Shown here one piece after another: positions 48,124-58,879 of a stretch of 64,000 nucleotides of DNA (positions are counted from its first letter, which is position 1; every line of letters starts with the position of its first letter). A model generated the notes under the pieces. It saw nothing but the letters and a program-made list of their open reading frames with translations. It made no database searches and was not told where the DNA came from. Location: NCBI RefSeq assembly GCF_014284275.1, contig NZ_JACOFU010000003.1, positions 186,001-250,000 on the forward strand, written 5' to 3'. The stretch is from Affinundibacterium amnicola (GTDB lineage: Bacteria > Pseudomonadota > Gammaproteobacteria > Burkholderiales > Burkholderiaceae_D). Made by a program: the position numbers and the translations under genes.

Positions 48124-48202
48124 GTAGGGTGTGCCATGCGCACCGTACGTGCGGGATTGTTAGCGTCGTAAAATTGCCGGAGGTGCGCGCGGCGCACCCT
48201 AC
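48124..48202. repeat. REP pair, GTAGGGTG type
   Basis: GTAGGGTGTGCCATGCGCACC (48124-48144) faces the inverted GGTGCGCGCGGCGCACCCTAC (48182-48202), with 37 bp between. It is the same family as 27274-27342, with two differences. It separates the convergent receptor and d1-like genes. Confidence 0.82.
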
Positions 48203-48246
48203 TGAAAATGCGGGTTCTCACTCAAAAAATTTTACAGGAATGCTAG

Positions 48247-48936
48247 CTAACGTTTGACTTGCTGACCTGTTTTCATGTTGATCATTAAGATGGGGTGGTC
48301 GGCTCCTGTTGTTGCTGAATGCTGCATTTTCAAATGTAGTATAGAAGTGGATCCCATATCCTCAATGACACTCTCACAGGGGAACACCGGATGATCAAAC
48401 TGGGTTTCAATAATCTTGCGACGTATATCGAGATTGATGATTTGAAATTTTCCATGTGTATCAGCTCCAGCAAGGTAAGGGCGTTGTGGATCGAGGATGA
48501 AGCAATCTAGTGAGGTCGTCAGCAGAGTTTTGCGTGGTGCAAATAGTTGCGTATCGGCGATGCCTTCGCCCATTTGATAGTCATGTACCCATCCTTGATA
48601 CACTGGCTCCGCTTTCGGGTCATAGCTGAGTTCCCATAGCTCAGCGATATCAGGTAAAACCAGAATAAAACTTTGGCGTCTTGCATGGTGCAAGACAGCG
48701 CTTAGTCTAGATGGTTTTCTCTGCTTATCTTGCAAAGTGAGCGTGCGTAGAGATTGTTGTGTGGAACGGTCGATAATACTAAGTTGATGTTTTGTCGGAT
48801 CTTCGCTTAATTGATATCGCTCGGTTTCAAATCGCAATTGAGTAGTATGGATATCTTGTGCCCGCGTTTTTGTTGATGCATTGAATAGACAAACGCAGCT
48901 TATAAACAAAAAGAGAAAAGAAGTTAGGCGATGCAC
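48247..48936 (-). CDS. Periplasmic d1-propeller-like protein
   Basis: A 229-residue protein with a signal peptide (residues 1-27). The body shows repeated strand patterns of a beta propeller (FILVLPDIAELWELSYD, CFILDPQRPYLAGADTHGKF, QIINLDIRRKI), which recall parts of the cytochrome d1 domain of NirS, NirF and NirN. It is shorter than these. Full-length d1 proteins have about 400 residues, so it would be a partial propeller or a separate small family. It could instead be a general YVTN-type protein. It lies 36 bp downstream of the PEP-utilising enzyme gene and 3.6 kb from nirS. Confidence 0.45.
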   Translation of the reverse strand: MHRLTSFLFLFISCVCLFNASTKTRAQDIHTTQLRFETERYQLSEDPTKHQLSIIDRSTQQSLRTLTLQDKQRKPSRLSAVLHHARRQSFILVLPDIAELWELSYDPKAEPVYQGWVHDYQMGEGIADTQLFAPRKTLLTTSLDCFILDPQRPYLAGADTHGKFQIINLDIRRKIIETQFDHPVFPCESVIEDMGSTSILHLKMQHSATTGADHPILMINMKTGQQVKR

Positions 48937-48972
48937 GTTTGTTCCTGAGTTATTCGTTGTGGTTTGTTCTGC

Positions 48973-51681
48973 TTAAGTGCTACATAAGCGCAATAAACGG
49001 CCAGCTGGACCATCAATAAAAACTTCATCTCCATCCCGCAGTTGCGTAGTAATGCCCGGTAGATTGACGATGGTGGGTATGCCCAACTCGCGCGCAACGA
49101 TTGCGCTGTGCGATAAATAGCCTCCAGTTTCGACGATCATGCCACCAGCTTTTAAAAAAATTGGTAACCAACTTGGATCGGTGCTGAGTGCAACCGCGAC
49201 ATCGCCTTGCTTCAATTTGGCGATGTCTGCTGGAGAATCAATCAGACACGCTTTGCCGCGGTAACTCGCCATACTGACCGCGATCCCTTGCCATTCTTGT
49301 GTGGCACCTGTCGGAGTGACATGTGGCGCGGCAGCTTGATAATTGTCTGCTTGCGGCGTCGTGAAGATGCCTTGCGCCGTTTGCAGCACCACATCGCACA
49401 TGCTCATTGCGTCCCATTGTGCGATTTGCAGTTTGCGATCAGCGATGCGGTGACGCAAGCTTTGTGCAGATAAACTGCCAGAGAAATTGTTAGATAGGTT
49501 GCCAGTGCAAGCGGCATCGATTTCGCTATAGTCGAGATGAAAAATATCGGTGCTGTCGAGGATAGTTTGTTGCTGATGTAGGCGACGTCCAATTTCTAGC
49601 ATTAAGGCTCGTGAGCGCTCCAAAATCAATCCGAAATGACTACGCGCAAATTCACGTTGATTGCATTCCATTTTGGCTTGTTTCTGCATGAATTTGATGA
49701 TGCTGCGTTGTGCGATACCGCAGCGTTTTCGTAACACCTCCCAGGCCCAGGCGATTTGTTGCGCCTGTCTTTGTTGCAGCGCTAGAGTATCAACTTCTGT
49801 CAAATTTAAAATAGCTAGGTGTAGGGGCTCAGCTTGTTCACGCCAACTGGGGCGTGATATATAGGACTCGTAATTACCACGATGTCCGTATTGATCAAGA
49901 AAATCGGTATAGGCGGTTTTGAATGCAGACGTACAGTCTTTGAAATTGATAGTTTTTGTGGAGTGACTATCTAAAAAATATAAGGCAGCTGGGTCTTCGG
50001 CGGCTAGCTTTGCTAGTCGCATTAAATCATAAGCTTGTTGTGCGCTGACGCTAATTTCACCTTCACTCATCAAAGCCGCGACAACTGACTTCGCTTCCTG
50101 ACCGCAGAGTTTATCCAGCATTTTTTGCAATTGCATCAAAGTTCCACTTGCCCCTTGCATCAGACACAGGCCTTGATGTTTGAGGTAAGTGTTGCGCGCG
50201 CGTTCACGAAGTTCACTTAATAATTCGGTGGTGTCGACTTGGCGTAAATCTTGTTGTCGCCATTGACGACTGAGTGCGGCGATCTGGTTAGCTTCCTGTA
50301 AACCACGACGGCGATACTGAGGGAAACGTGTCATTGCTTTGAAAAAATTAGCAGCGATTTTTCCATAGTCATACCAGCGGCGTTGCGGAATTTGTATGGT
50401 CGCCTGATGTCCTCCGAAAATAAAATTGACTTCGTCAGGATGCAAATTAAAGTGTTGGTAGATTTCCCATTGAATGATGGAAGCATTCAAATAGACATGT
50501 CCATTAAATAGTGCGGCGCGTTGTATGCCTTCGGTAGGCTTTATGCCAACGATTTGCTGTGCCAGTGTGAGCATATGATTGACTGCCACTAACATAGGAT
50601 CGCGTTCACTTATTTTGATCGCATATGGCAGGATTTCTTTGGTATTTCCATTGGTCCACATTGTGCCTTGCTGCTGGAGCGAAGGATAGGTGTGCAAGCC
50701 ACGGGCGCTGACTGGTCTTGCTTGCACCAGAAAAAATTCTTGGCCGTCGAACACCCATTCGATATCTAAAAACGGTTGTCCGTAATCAAAAGCCTTGGCG
50801 GTATCTGTCGCCAATTGCGCAAGTTGAATCGCCGCCGCATCCGACAGAACTTGTGCTTGACCAGTCTTGTCAATAGACTGAGTTTTTTTTGGAGAGGAGT
50901 CGAACATCTCCATGGTTGTTGCGTGGGCGGCGCGTCTACCAGCGATGTGCCAGTCTTGATACGACCAATCATGTTGCACAAGGATGTCTTCACCATTGAC
51001 TTTTCCTGCAACTAAATCATTGGCTAAACCGTGCACACTGCTGATCAGTAACCGATCTTCGCGCCCATCACGGGGATCGCAAGTGAATATAACGCCAGCG
51101 GCAACGCTGTGCACCATGGGCATGATGACCACCGCCATATTTGCGTCAATATGCGGGTATTGAATTTTTTCTCGATAGGCGCAAGCTTGCGGCGTCCATA
51201 AGGAAGTGATGACTTGCAAGATGGCTATTTCTAGAGCATCGCTACCAATAACATTGAGTTCGCTGTGATGAATGCCAGCAAAAGAATGTTGTTGTCCGTC
51301 TTCACCAATCGCTGATGAGCGCACTGCAAGTGCCTGTTGTTGCCAGTTTTGCGTGGACAAGAAGCTGTGAAGTGTGTCCCGAAAATCTGCCCGCAGGCGT
51401 ATGTCCATCATTTGTTGCCGCAAGATTTGCAATGCTTGTCCGACGCTTTCCGTATCGCTGCTGTATTGCGTGCAGAGCGTGCAGGCAGCCTCCCATAGTT
51501 GTTCAGGAATGAGCGCGCGGCAAATGGTGGACGGAATGACAAAACTAGCAGGGACGGGTAAACCATAACGACTTAATAGTGCTAGTTGGGCGCCTTTTCC
51601 GCCAAGTTCAATACTGTTGTCAGGTGTAACTTGGCGACAATCGACGAAACAATCCCTTGTATTCAATGTCGAGAAATTCAT
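48973..51681 (-). CDS. PEP-utilising enzyme with rifampicin-phosphotransferase layout
   Basis: A 902-residue protein. The N-terminal ATP-grasp/PPDK domain (about 1-330) starts SIELGGKGAQLALLSRYGLP, then AVRSSAIGEDGQQHSFAG. A long helical middle (about 330-800) follows, and a C-terminal swivelling domain has the catalytic His858 in GGYLSHSAIVARELGIP. The PEP-binding TIM barrel of PEP synthase is missing, which is the arrangement of rifampicin phosphotransferase. It starts at ATG 51681, overlapping the TetR stop as ATGA, so it is translationally coupled to the regulator. The acceptor cannot be read from the sequence. Confidence 0.75.
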   Translation of the reverse strand: MNFSTLNTRDCFVDCRQVTPDNSIELGGKGAQLALLSRYGLPVPASFVIPSTICRALIPEQLWEAACTLCTQYSSDTESVGQALQILRQQMMDIRLRADFRDTLHSFLSTQNWQQQALAVRSSAIGEDGQQHSFAGIHHSELNVIGSDALEIAILQVITSLWTPQACAYREKIQYPHIDANMAVVIMPMVHSVAAGVIFTCDPRDGREDRLLISSVHGLANDLVAGKVNGEDILVQHDWSYQDWHIAGRRAAHATTMEMFDSSPKKTQSIDKTGQAQVLSDAAAIQLAQLATDTAKAFDYGQPFLDIEWVFDGQEFFLVQARPVSARGLHTYPSLQQQGTMWTNGNTKEILPYAIKISERDPMLVAVNHMLTLAQQIVGIKPTEGIQRAALFNGHVYLNASIIQWEIYQHFNLHPDEVNFIFGGHQATIQIPQRRWYDYGKIAANFFKAMTRFPQYRRRGLQEANQIAALSRQWRQQDLRQVDTTELLSELRERARNTYLKHQGLCLMQGASGTLMQLQKMLDKLCGQEAKSVVAALMSEGEISVSAQQAYDLMRLAKLAAEDPAALYFLDSHSTKTINFKDCTSAFKTAYTDFLDQYGHRGNYESYISRPSWREQAEPLHLAILNLTEVDTLALQQRQAQQIAWAWEVLRKRCGIAQRSIIKFMQKQAKMECNQREFARSHFGLILERSRALMLEIGRRLHQQQTILDSTDIFHLDYSEIDAACTGNLSNNFSGSLSAQSLRHRIADRKLQIAQWDAMSMCDVVLQTAQGIFTTPQADNYQAAAPHVTPTGATQEWQGIAVSMASYRGKACLIDSPADIAKLKQGDVAVALSTDPSWLPIFLKAGGMIVETGGYLSHSAIVARELGIPTIVNLPGITTQLRDGDEVFIDGPAGRLLRLCST

Positions 51682-52346
51682 GCGCTTACTCCTGTCATGC
51701 TTACTCCATGTAAAAAAATCTCTAGCATTTGTTCGTGGCGTTTTCCTAATGATTCTTGTGGGTCTGTCAGCCACGCAATCAGATCCATAGAGCGCATGGC
51801 GTAGAGATATGAGGCAAGACGTTCTGGTGAATGTTGATGTGTAATTTCACCTTGCTGTTGGGCTGCAGAAATGATCCAGCACATCGCTTGCATCATATTG
51901 CTTTGTTTGTTTTGATGATGTTGACCGGAGGTGTATTGCATCCAGCTTGCATGCTGCATGCGATAACGCAGTAAAGGAGCAAGATAGCTTCGTTTATCGT
52001 CTAGATATTCTGCCTCGATGTGAAATAAGTAAGCGAGGCGTTCACGTAAACTGTGGCGTTGCATCAATTGTGTGACGATCAGCTCCTTGCGTGACTGCAT
52101 TTCGCTTTTGAAGCGATGTTCTAGTAATGCTTCTTTGACTGGGAAGTATTTGTAGAGCGTCGCTTTAGCGATATCGGCTTGTAGGCTAATTGTCTCCATT
52201 GTGACGTTCTCGTAGCCATGTTCTTCAAATAGTGCCCACGCGACAGCGGTAATTCTTTCCAGGCTTTGTTCCAATTTGCGTTGCCGACGATCTTCTGATG
52301 GCTCATGTGCAGGGATAGGGCGTGTCGTTTGAATTGGCTTATTCAT
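51678..52346 (-). CDS. TetR-family regulator
   Basis: A 222-residue repressor-type protein from the ATG at 52346. The HTH reads LERITAVAWALFEEHGYENVTMETI then ADIAKATLYKYFPVKEAL, in the standard family form (each part read separately). The C-terminal ligand domain has no recognised class. It is upstream of, and overlaps by 4 bp, the PEP-utilising enzyme gene, so it probably controls that gene and itself through the palindrome in front of it. The ligand may be the compound the enzyme modifies. Confidence 0.92.
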   Translation of the reverse strand: MNKPIQTTRPIPAHEPSEDRRQRKLEQSLERITAVAWALFEEHGYENVTMETISLQADIAKATLYKYFPVKEALLEHRFKSEMQSRKELIVTQLMQRHSLRERLAYLFHIEAEYLDDKRSYLAPLLRYRMQHASWMQYTSGQHHQNKQSNMMQAMCWIISAAQQQGEITHQHSPERLASYLYAMRSMDLIAWLTDPQESLGKRHEQMLEIFLHGVSMTGVSA

Positions 52347-52384
52347 GAAAATCGAGCTTATCAATATGTAGATGATGCATGTAT

Positions 52385-52416
52385 TTGAACGATGTATATA
52401 TTTGAACGTCGTTCAA
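52385..52416 (-). promoter_or_regulatory. Probable TetR operator
   Basis: TTGAACGTCGTTCAA (52402-52416) is a perfect palindrome around one central base. A further half-site, TTGAACGAT, starts at 52385. Together they lie 39-70 bp upstream of the TetR ATG. The TGAACG half-site is common in operators of this family. Confidence 0.75.
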
Positions 52417-52523
52417 TTTTATATTGGAAGTCGCTTTTTAGTCAATGATGAACGGCGTTAAAAATATCATCAGAAGTATCATCAAAAAAATTGGCAAAGA
52501 TGGTTTTTTGTTTTATCGATAAA

Positions 52524-52556
52524 AAAAGCGTACAGACTTTTAATCTGTACGCTTTT
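52524..52556 (-). terminator. Terminator after the nirS-c551 unit
   Basis: AAAAGCGTACAGA / TCTGTACGCTTTT with a 7-base loop. On the minus strand it is followed by a T run, 20 bp past the c551 stop. Confidence 0.85.
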
Positions 52557-52576
52557 ATTTAGGGTTTTTACGGTCG

Positions 52577-52897
52577 CTAATTCAGCGCCAATACGTATTC
52601 CACCATCACCTTGATATCGGCATCGCTGACTGCTTTATTCGGTGACATAGGGATAGGGCCCCAGACACCGCTGCCACCGTCTTTGACTTTTTTCGATAAC
52701 AGGGCAACCGCATCGGCATTGCCTTTGTACTTTTTCGCTACATCTTTAAAAGCAGGGCCGATGATTTTTTTATCGACGCCATGACAACTCATACAATTGT
52801 TTTTCTTGGTGAGGTCAGCGCCCGTATCGGCCATCGCAGGCAAGCTTGCTAAGGCCAATGTACATGTCGCTAACATAGTTGAAAGAGTGAGTTTCAT
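52577..52897 (-). CDS. Cytochrome c551-type electron carrier
   Basis: A 106-residue periplasmic protein: signal peptide (1-23, ending AMA), haem-binding CMSCH at 35-39 and the axial methionine region PIPMSP (Met84). The size and pattern are those of the c551 donors to NirS. ATG at 52897 follows AAGGAG; an open frame 7 codons longer is less likely. It starts 10 bp after the nirS stop, so it is in the nirS transcript and is the probable electron donor. Confidence 0.9.
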   Translation of the reverse strand: MKLTLSTMLATCTLALASLPAMADTGADLTKKNNCMSCHGVDKKIIGPAFKDVAKKYKGNADAVALLSKKVKDGGSGVWGPIPMSPNKAVSDADIKVMVEYVLALN

Positions 52898-52907
52898 CGT
52901 TTTCTCC

Positions 52908-54719
<1,812 letters not shown>

Positions 54720-54811
54720 TCAATGTTGCGTATTCATTCTTTTCACTGAGCTCGTTGCACTTTTGTGCAGTGCGGACAATGTCAGGCTACGCCCCTGCTT
54801 TTCGTAAATCA

Positions 54812-54825
54812 TTGATCGTCATCAA
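54812..54825 (-). promoter_or_regulatory. FNR/DNR-type box upstream of nirS
   Basis: TTGATCGTCATCAA fits TTGAT-N4-ATCAA exactly. With the activator at -41.5, a start would fall near 54777 and the -10 would be TAGCCT (54789-54784), 118 bp before the nirS ATG. It marks control by an oxygen- or NO-responsive Crp/FNR regulator; none is encoded here. The rest of the 414-bp gap (54660-55073) holds no supported gene. Confidence 0.75.
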
Positions 54826-55073
54826 GAAAGAATTTGAAACGAGGAAAGTCTGCGATAGATCAAACGTGGGATGAGATTTGTGGAAATTTTTAGAAAAAAG
54901 AGAGGTAAAAAACAACGCGGATTTATCGTGCCGACGTATCACATTGAAGAATTGAGATAGTAGTTTCTGAATGGAGTGGGATGTCTTTACTACGCTTGTT
55001 TCATCCGTCGTCAGCATCAAGTTTTCAAATTGCGCCATGGCCAGTCGGCCATGGCAGTACAAGAAGATGAGCT

Positions 55074-55580
55074 TTAATTTAGTTGACGTAAACGGTGTAT
55101 GGCAAGTGATAGCCAAAATTCGCTACCATAACTGAGACACAAATTACGTGCGTATTGGTGCCAGCCCGGATGAGTTGCTTGCAAATGTAGCACCTCAAGA
55201 TATTCTCGTTCTACAACAAAATATTGACGACGATAGGGTAATAAAAAACTCTGGGGATGCTTGGTAAGGTAGTCGCATGCCTCTTGATAATCGGCAAACC
55301 AGTGATTCGTGAAACCCATATCCTGATGCCAAAAATCACCGAAATCATCATCAGGTATAGCTGCGCCCGAAAACACGTGATGGACGTGCTGCCAATCATG
55401 GAAACCAACTTGTGCTGCGACCAAGTTCAAGCAATGCTTATGTTGCCATTGAGCTGGAATGGTCCATTGACGTTTACGGCTTAACTTCTCTACTAAAGCC
55501 AAACTAGCGGGATCGGCAAGATTCAGTTTTTTGTGTAAAAAAGATGCCCTGATTTTGAGTTCGTTTAATACGATATTCAT
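55074..55580 (-). CDS. Hypothetical protein
   Basis: A 168-residue soluble protein I cannot assign. The N-terminal LKIRASFLHKKLNLADPASLALVEKLSRKR region and the LVAAQVGFHDWQHVHHVFSG helix look like a small N-terminal module of DNA- or ligand-binding proteins (the GFxDWxxV motif is shared by several unknown families). It lies between nirS and norD on the same strand but is separated from both by more than 240 bp. The adjacent 246-bp gap on its 5' side shows no gene. Confidence 0.6.
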   Translation of the reverse strand: MNIVLNELKIRASFLHKKLNLADPASLALVEKLSRKRQWTIPAQWQHKHCLNLVAAQVGFHDWQHVHHVFSGAAIPDDDFGDFWHQDMGFTNHWFADYQEACDYLTKHPQSFLLPYRRQYFVVEREYLEVLHLQATHPGWHQYARNLCLSYGSEFWLSLAIHRLRQLN

Positions 55581-55826
55581 GAACGTTCTCCCATGAATGG
55601 GAAGGCGCTTAATGTGGGACTAGGTATAAATAAGCTTGTAAATAAAATTGAAAATGACATGATCAATCTCCGTCTCGTTTATTGACGGCCCGCTGACGTC
55701 AAACGAAATGGTGAAATCACATCAAAAGAAGGATTGAGGGTGAACGCGTCTTGTGCGGGAGGGCGCCCCTTCGCACCCTGGCGCGGATTGTAGAGCGATT
55801 CTTTCTCTGGTGTCAAATGATTTGCA

Positions 55827-57692
55827 TTAGCTTTGCTGTGTCAGTTGCGCATACAAACGCGGCAATAATTGCGGTAGTTCCGCCGCATCTTTGACGACGA
55901 TATAGCCCTTTGCGCCGAATAAATGCGGCAAGTAATCTTCGGCCTTTTCATCGATCGTGACGCAAAAGGGAATCAATCCTAATTGTCGCGCTGCGTGGAC
56001 AGCAACGCGCGTGTCTTCGATGCCATAACGACCTTCATACTGATCGAGGTCGTTGGGTTTGCCATCGGTGAGGATTAAGAGTAAGCGACGGGCATTTTTT
56101 TGTTGTTGCAAAATAGCCGACGCGTGCCGAATCGCGGCACCCATGCGCGTGTAGAAACCGGGTTTAATTTCCGCCAAGCGCCCGCGTATTTGATCGCTAT
56201 ATTGTTCGTCAAAGCCTTTGAGGATATGAAAGCGTACATTGTCACGTCGTACCGAAGAAAAACCGTATAAGGCGAAACGGTCACGGGTGGCGGCCAAGGC
56301 TTCACACAGCAAATACAAACTATCACGTATCACGTCAATCACGCGTGCTTGATTATTCACCCAGGTGTCGGTGGACACGGATAAATCTGCGAGTAAGAGA
56401 CAAGCCAGATCACGGCTTTGCTGACGATTGTCCAGGTACAAGCCGGGGCTGGCAACCGCTAGTCCGTGATTGTTTGCACCAGCCCGTTCCGCACTAAAGC
56501 GTACGCAAGCATCGATATCAATATCATCGCCACTTAATTGTCCACGCAGGCGTTGGCGCTCTGGTGTCAAACTTTGAAATTGCTGACGTAATCGCTTGGC
56601 GGTAGCACGTAGATGGACGGGTAGGACTTGTGCTACGGCATCGCGTGCTAACAGCATTTGTATGCACGCATGGTTTTCTAAGAGCTGCTGCTTTTTGTAA
56701 TGCCATTCTGGGTACAAGATGCCATCGGCGAGTAATAGATCATCATCGGCTTCGGCAGGTAAATCGAGATCGAAGCGTACGCGGCTGGCAGTGCTTTTGC
56801 CATCATTTGCCACGCTTAAAACGTCAAAATCATTCGCTGCTCTTTGCGCATCGGGATTGTCGTCTTCATCCAAGGGGCGATTCACTTTCACATATTCTGC
56901 CCAGGAAAACAGACTCTCGGCTCGGAATAGCAACATGAACGGGCTAGGATTGTCGGGCATGTCAGTGCGCTCTGCCATGCGCTTGCGTTGCTCGGTGTCG
57001 CTTTGTGCTGCGCTGCCTTGCGCTTGTTCCGGCGTGAGCTTGCTGGCGGGTTTGCTGCTTTTGTTGTTGGCGTTGGCGCGCGGATGTAACCATAGTGCGA
57101 CTGGAACGACGCTGAATTCTTTGCGCCCGACCTTTTTTAATTCGTTTGGTACACTTCCTGGTTCTAACAAGGCTTGGCGAATGCGTAATTCGTTTTCCGC
57201 TTCTTGCTTTTTCAATGTTGTTGGATCAGGGCGACGTGCGAGTGTCGCTTGCACCAAACGGGCATAGCGTTCTTGCAAAGAGGGGAAAGCGTTTAGTAGT
57301 GCCAGGGTTGCGGATTGATTGCGTTGTAAGTAGGGAGCATCGGGATTGACATCATGCGCGACTAAGGCCAGCAGCCATAAATACAATTCACGATTGAGTT
57401 CGCTTTCAGGGAAATAATCGATGTAGGCAGGCAGGTGCAAAGTCGTTTCATCTGCCCAGGTCAATTCGGTTTTTTCGCCGATACCGGCAATCCGTTCTAA
57501 CCAACGACGACGGGCACCGTGCGTGCTGGCAGAACCCGATTGCAAATTGATGCCGGGATCACCGCCAAGTGCACGGAAAAAGGTCGCAGCAATGTTTTTC
57601 ATCTGCGCTAATTCCACCCGGGCTTCTGGGTAACCTTGATATGCGACTCGAGTGATCAATCTATCCCATAGGCCGCCTATGTATTCTTCCAT
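55827..57692 (-). CDS. norD: Nitric oxide reductase activation protein NorD
   Basis: A 621-residue VWA-domain protein that works with the NorQ ATPase to activate the NorCB reductase, probably by inserting the iron centre. The C-terminal VWA domain (about 440-615) has the MIDAS motif DLSVSTDT and LLILTDGKPNDLDQYEGRYG. The N-terminal half is a helical NorD region. The gene is separated from the rest of the accessory cluster by 149 bp containing a REP pair. Confidence 0.93.
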   Translation of the reverse strand: MEEYIGGLWDRLITRVAYQGYPEARVELAQMKNIAATFFRALGGDPGINLQSGSASTHGARRRWLERIAGIGEKTELTWADETTLHLPAYIDYFPESELNRELYLWLLALVAHDVNPDAPYLQRNQSATLALLNAFPSLQERYARLVQATLARRPDPTTLKKQEAENELRIRQALLEPGSVPNELKKVGRKEFSVVPVALWLHPRANANNKSSKPASKLTPEQAQGSAAQSDTEQRKRMAERTDMPDNPSPFMLLFRAESLFSWAEYVKVNRPLDEDDNPDAQRAANDFDVLSVANDGKSTASRVRFDLDLPAEADDDLLLADGILYPEWHYKKQQLLENHACIQMLLARDAVAQVLPVHLRATAKRLRQQFQSLTPERQRLRGQLSGDDIDIDACVRFSAERAGANNHGLAVASPGLYLDNRQQSRDLACLLLADLSVSTDTWVNNQARVIDVIRDSLYLLCEALAATRDRFALYGFSSVRRDNVRFHILKGFDEQYSDQIRGRLAEIKPGFYTRMGAAIRHASAILQQQKNARRLLLILTDGKPNDLDQYEGRYGIEDTRVAVHAARQLGLIPFCVTIDEKAEDYLPHLFGAKGYIVVKDAAELPQLLPRLYAQLTQQS

Positions 57693-57728
57693 TTTGCTAC
57701 TTTCTTATTTGAAGATCTTTCACCTTTT

Positions 57729-57810
57729 GTAGGGCGGGTGCAACCCGCGCGGCTCATAGGTCGGACTTGGTTGTTCGACGGCTTGGCGGCGCGGGTTGCA
57801 TCCGCCCTAC
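57729..57810. repeat. REP pair, GTAGGGCGGGTGC type
   Basis: GTAGGGCGGGTGCAACCCGC (57729-57748) faces the inverted GCGGGTTGCATCCGCCCTAC (57791-57810), one difference in the arm. The intervening 42 bp can extend the pairing. It lies between norD and the ferredoxin gene. Confidence 0.85.
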
Positions 57811-57841
57811 AAATGCAATGTATTGTCCGCGTTGCTGTGGA

Positions 57842-58867
57842 CTAGGATTGAATTTTGTTCTTCGTATTATGGATCGGTATTGAATTATTCTTTTCCAACT
57901 TAATTTGAATAACACGTGCCGTGCTGCCGTTTAATGCCGCTTCCGATTCTGCATAGGCTTGATTCACCCATTCGAGTAAATTGCCTTGCGGATTGTCGCT
58001 TTGTGTTTGCGTACAGGCATCGGTGCATTGACCACATTGCACACATGCGAACATCATGCGTTTCACATTGCGCGGATTGAGACGCATAGGGCAAACGTGA
58101 TCGCAGGCCGAGTAGCAGGTCGAACAGTCTTTGGCGCGTTCTCGCTGAAATCCGATCACCATCGCCTTGTCATTCGACATCCAAGCCAAGCTTTGGAATA
58201 GACCGAGGGCACAGGCATAGCGGCAAAACAGGTGGCGCGCAAACATAAATTCGACAAAGAAAGCGATGCTGCCCGCGATCAGAAATATGCTTTGATTGCG
58301 CGTTAAAGTACCGTGCCAGATATTGCCGTAGATTTCTGCTGGTGGTAGTAGATACGTCAGCAACACGGTCGCCCAAGTGATCGCGCAAATGATGACAAGT
58401 GGGATCACGCCGAACCACCAGATGGCATCGAGTTTGGTTTCGCTGCCATCAGGATTACGGGTTGGCAGAGCTTCTTTATCCCATAAACTTTGCTTGCCGA
58501 TGGCGCGGCGCAAAGTTTGATTGATGGTTTCGACAATAGAAAAATGCGGGCACAGCCAGCCACAATAAATCCGCCCCCATTTCCAGGCGACATAAATCAC
58601 CGTTGCTGCGACCAGAATTAAGGGCAAGATCGCGTGCAGAAAAATGGCTTTGGCGGCTTGTCCTGCGGTATCTTTGCCAGCAACAAAATCGTTCAGACCT
58701 AAAGTCCAATCCATGCCGAAGATGATGAAGTGCTTGAGATTGAGATCTAACCGAAAGATGTCAAATATCGGCGCAATGACGAATAGCAAAAAGAAGCCGA
58801 CTTGTGTCAAGCGCCGCCATTGTTGGACGGGTACGCCCCATAAACCTGAGTGTGTTTTTACTTGCAT
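57842..58867 (-). CDS. CcoG/NapH-like polyferredoxin membrane protein
   Basis: A 341-residue membrane protein with about five helices and several iron-sulphur cysteine motifs: GWLCP and CRYACALG in the membrane part, then CSTCYSACDHVCP and CVQCGQCTDAC near residues 245-305. It belongs to the CcoG/RdxA/NapH group and is found in nor clusters of Betaproteobacteria. It probably moves electrons at the membrane; whether it serves NorCB maturation is inference. It lies 12 bp after the 135-residue membrane gene. Confidence 0.82.
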   Translation of the reverse strand: MQVKTHSGLWGVPVQQWRRLTQVGFFLLFVIAPIFDIFRLDLNLKHFIIFGMDWTLGLNDFVAGKDTAGQAAKAIFLHAILPLILVAATVIYVAWKWGRIYCGWLCPHFSIVETINQTLRRAIGKQSLWDKEALPTRNPDGSETKLDAIWWFGVIPLVIICAITWATVLLTYLLPPAEIYGNIWHGTLTRNQSIFLIAGSIAFFVEFMFARHLFCRYACALGLFQSLAWMSNDKAMVIGFQRERAKDCSTCYSACDHVCPMRLNPRNVKRMMFACVQCGQCTDACTQTQSDNPQGNLLEWVNQAYAESEAALNGSTARVIQIKLEKNNSIPIHNTKNKIQS

Positions 58868-58879
58868 GCTGAAGCTCGT

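Noticed and set aside
27274-48202. Repeats that might be a CRISPR array
   Set aside because: The repeats are paired, inverted and scattered. No regular direct repeats with unique spacers and no cas genes are seen anywhere in the window.
54787-55116. A 109-codon minus-strand frame before nirS
   Set aside because: It overlaps the exact FNR-type box and the predicted nirS promoter, overlaps the end of the upstream gene, has no clear ribosome site and no recognisable family pattern.
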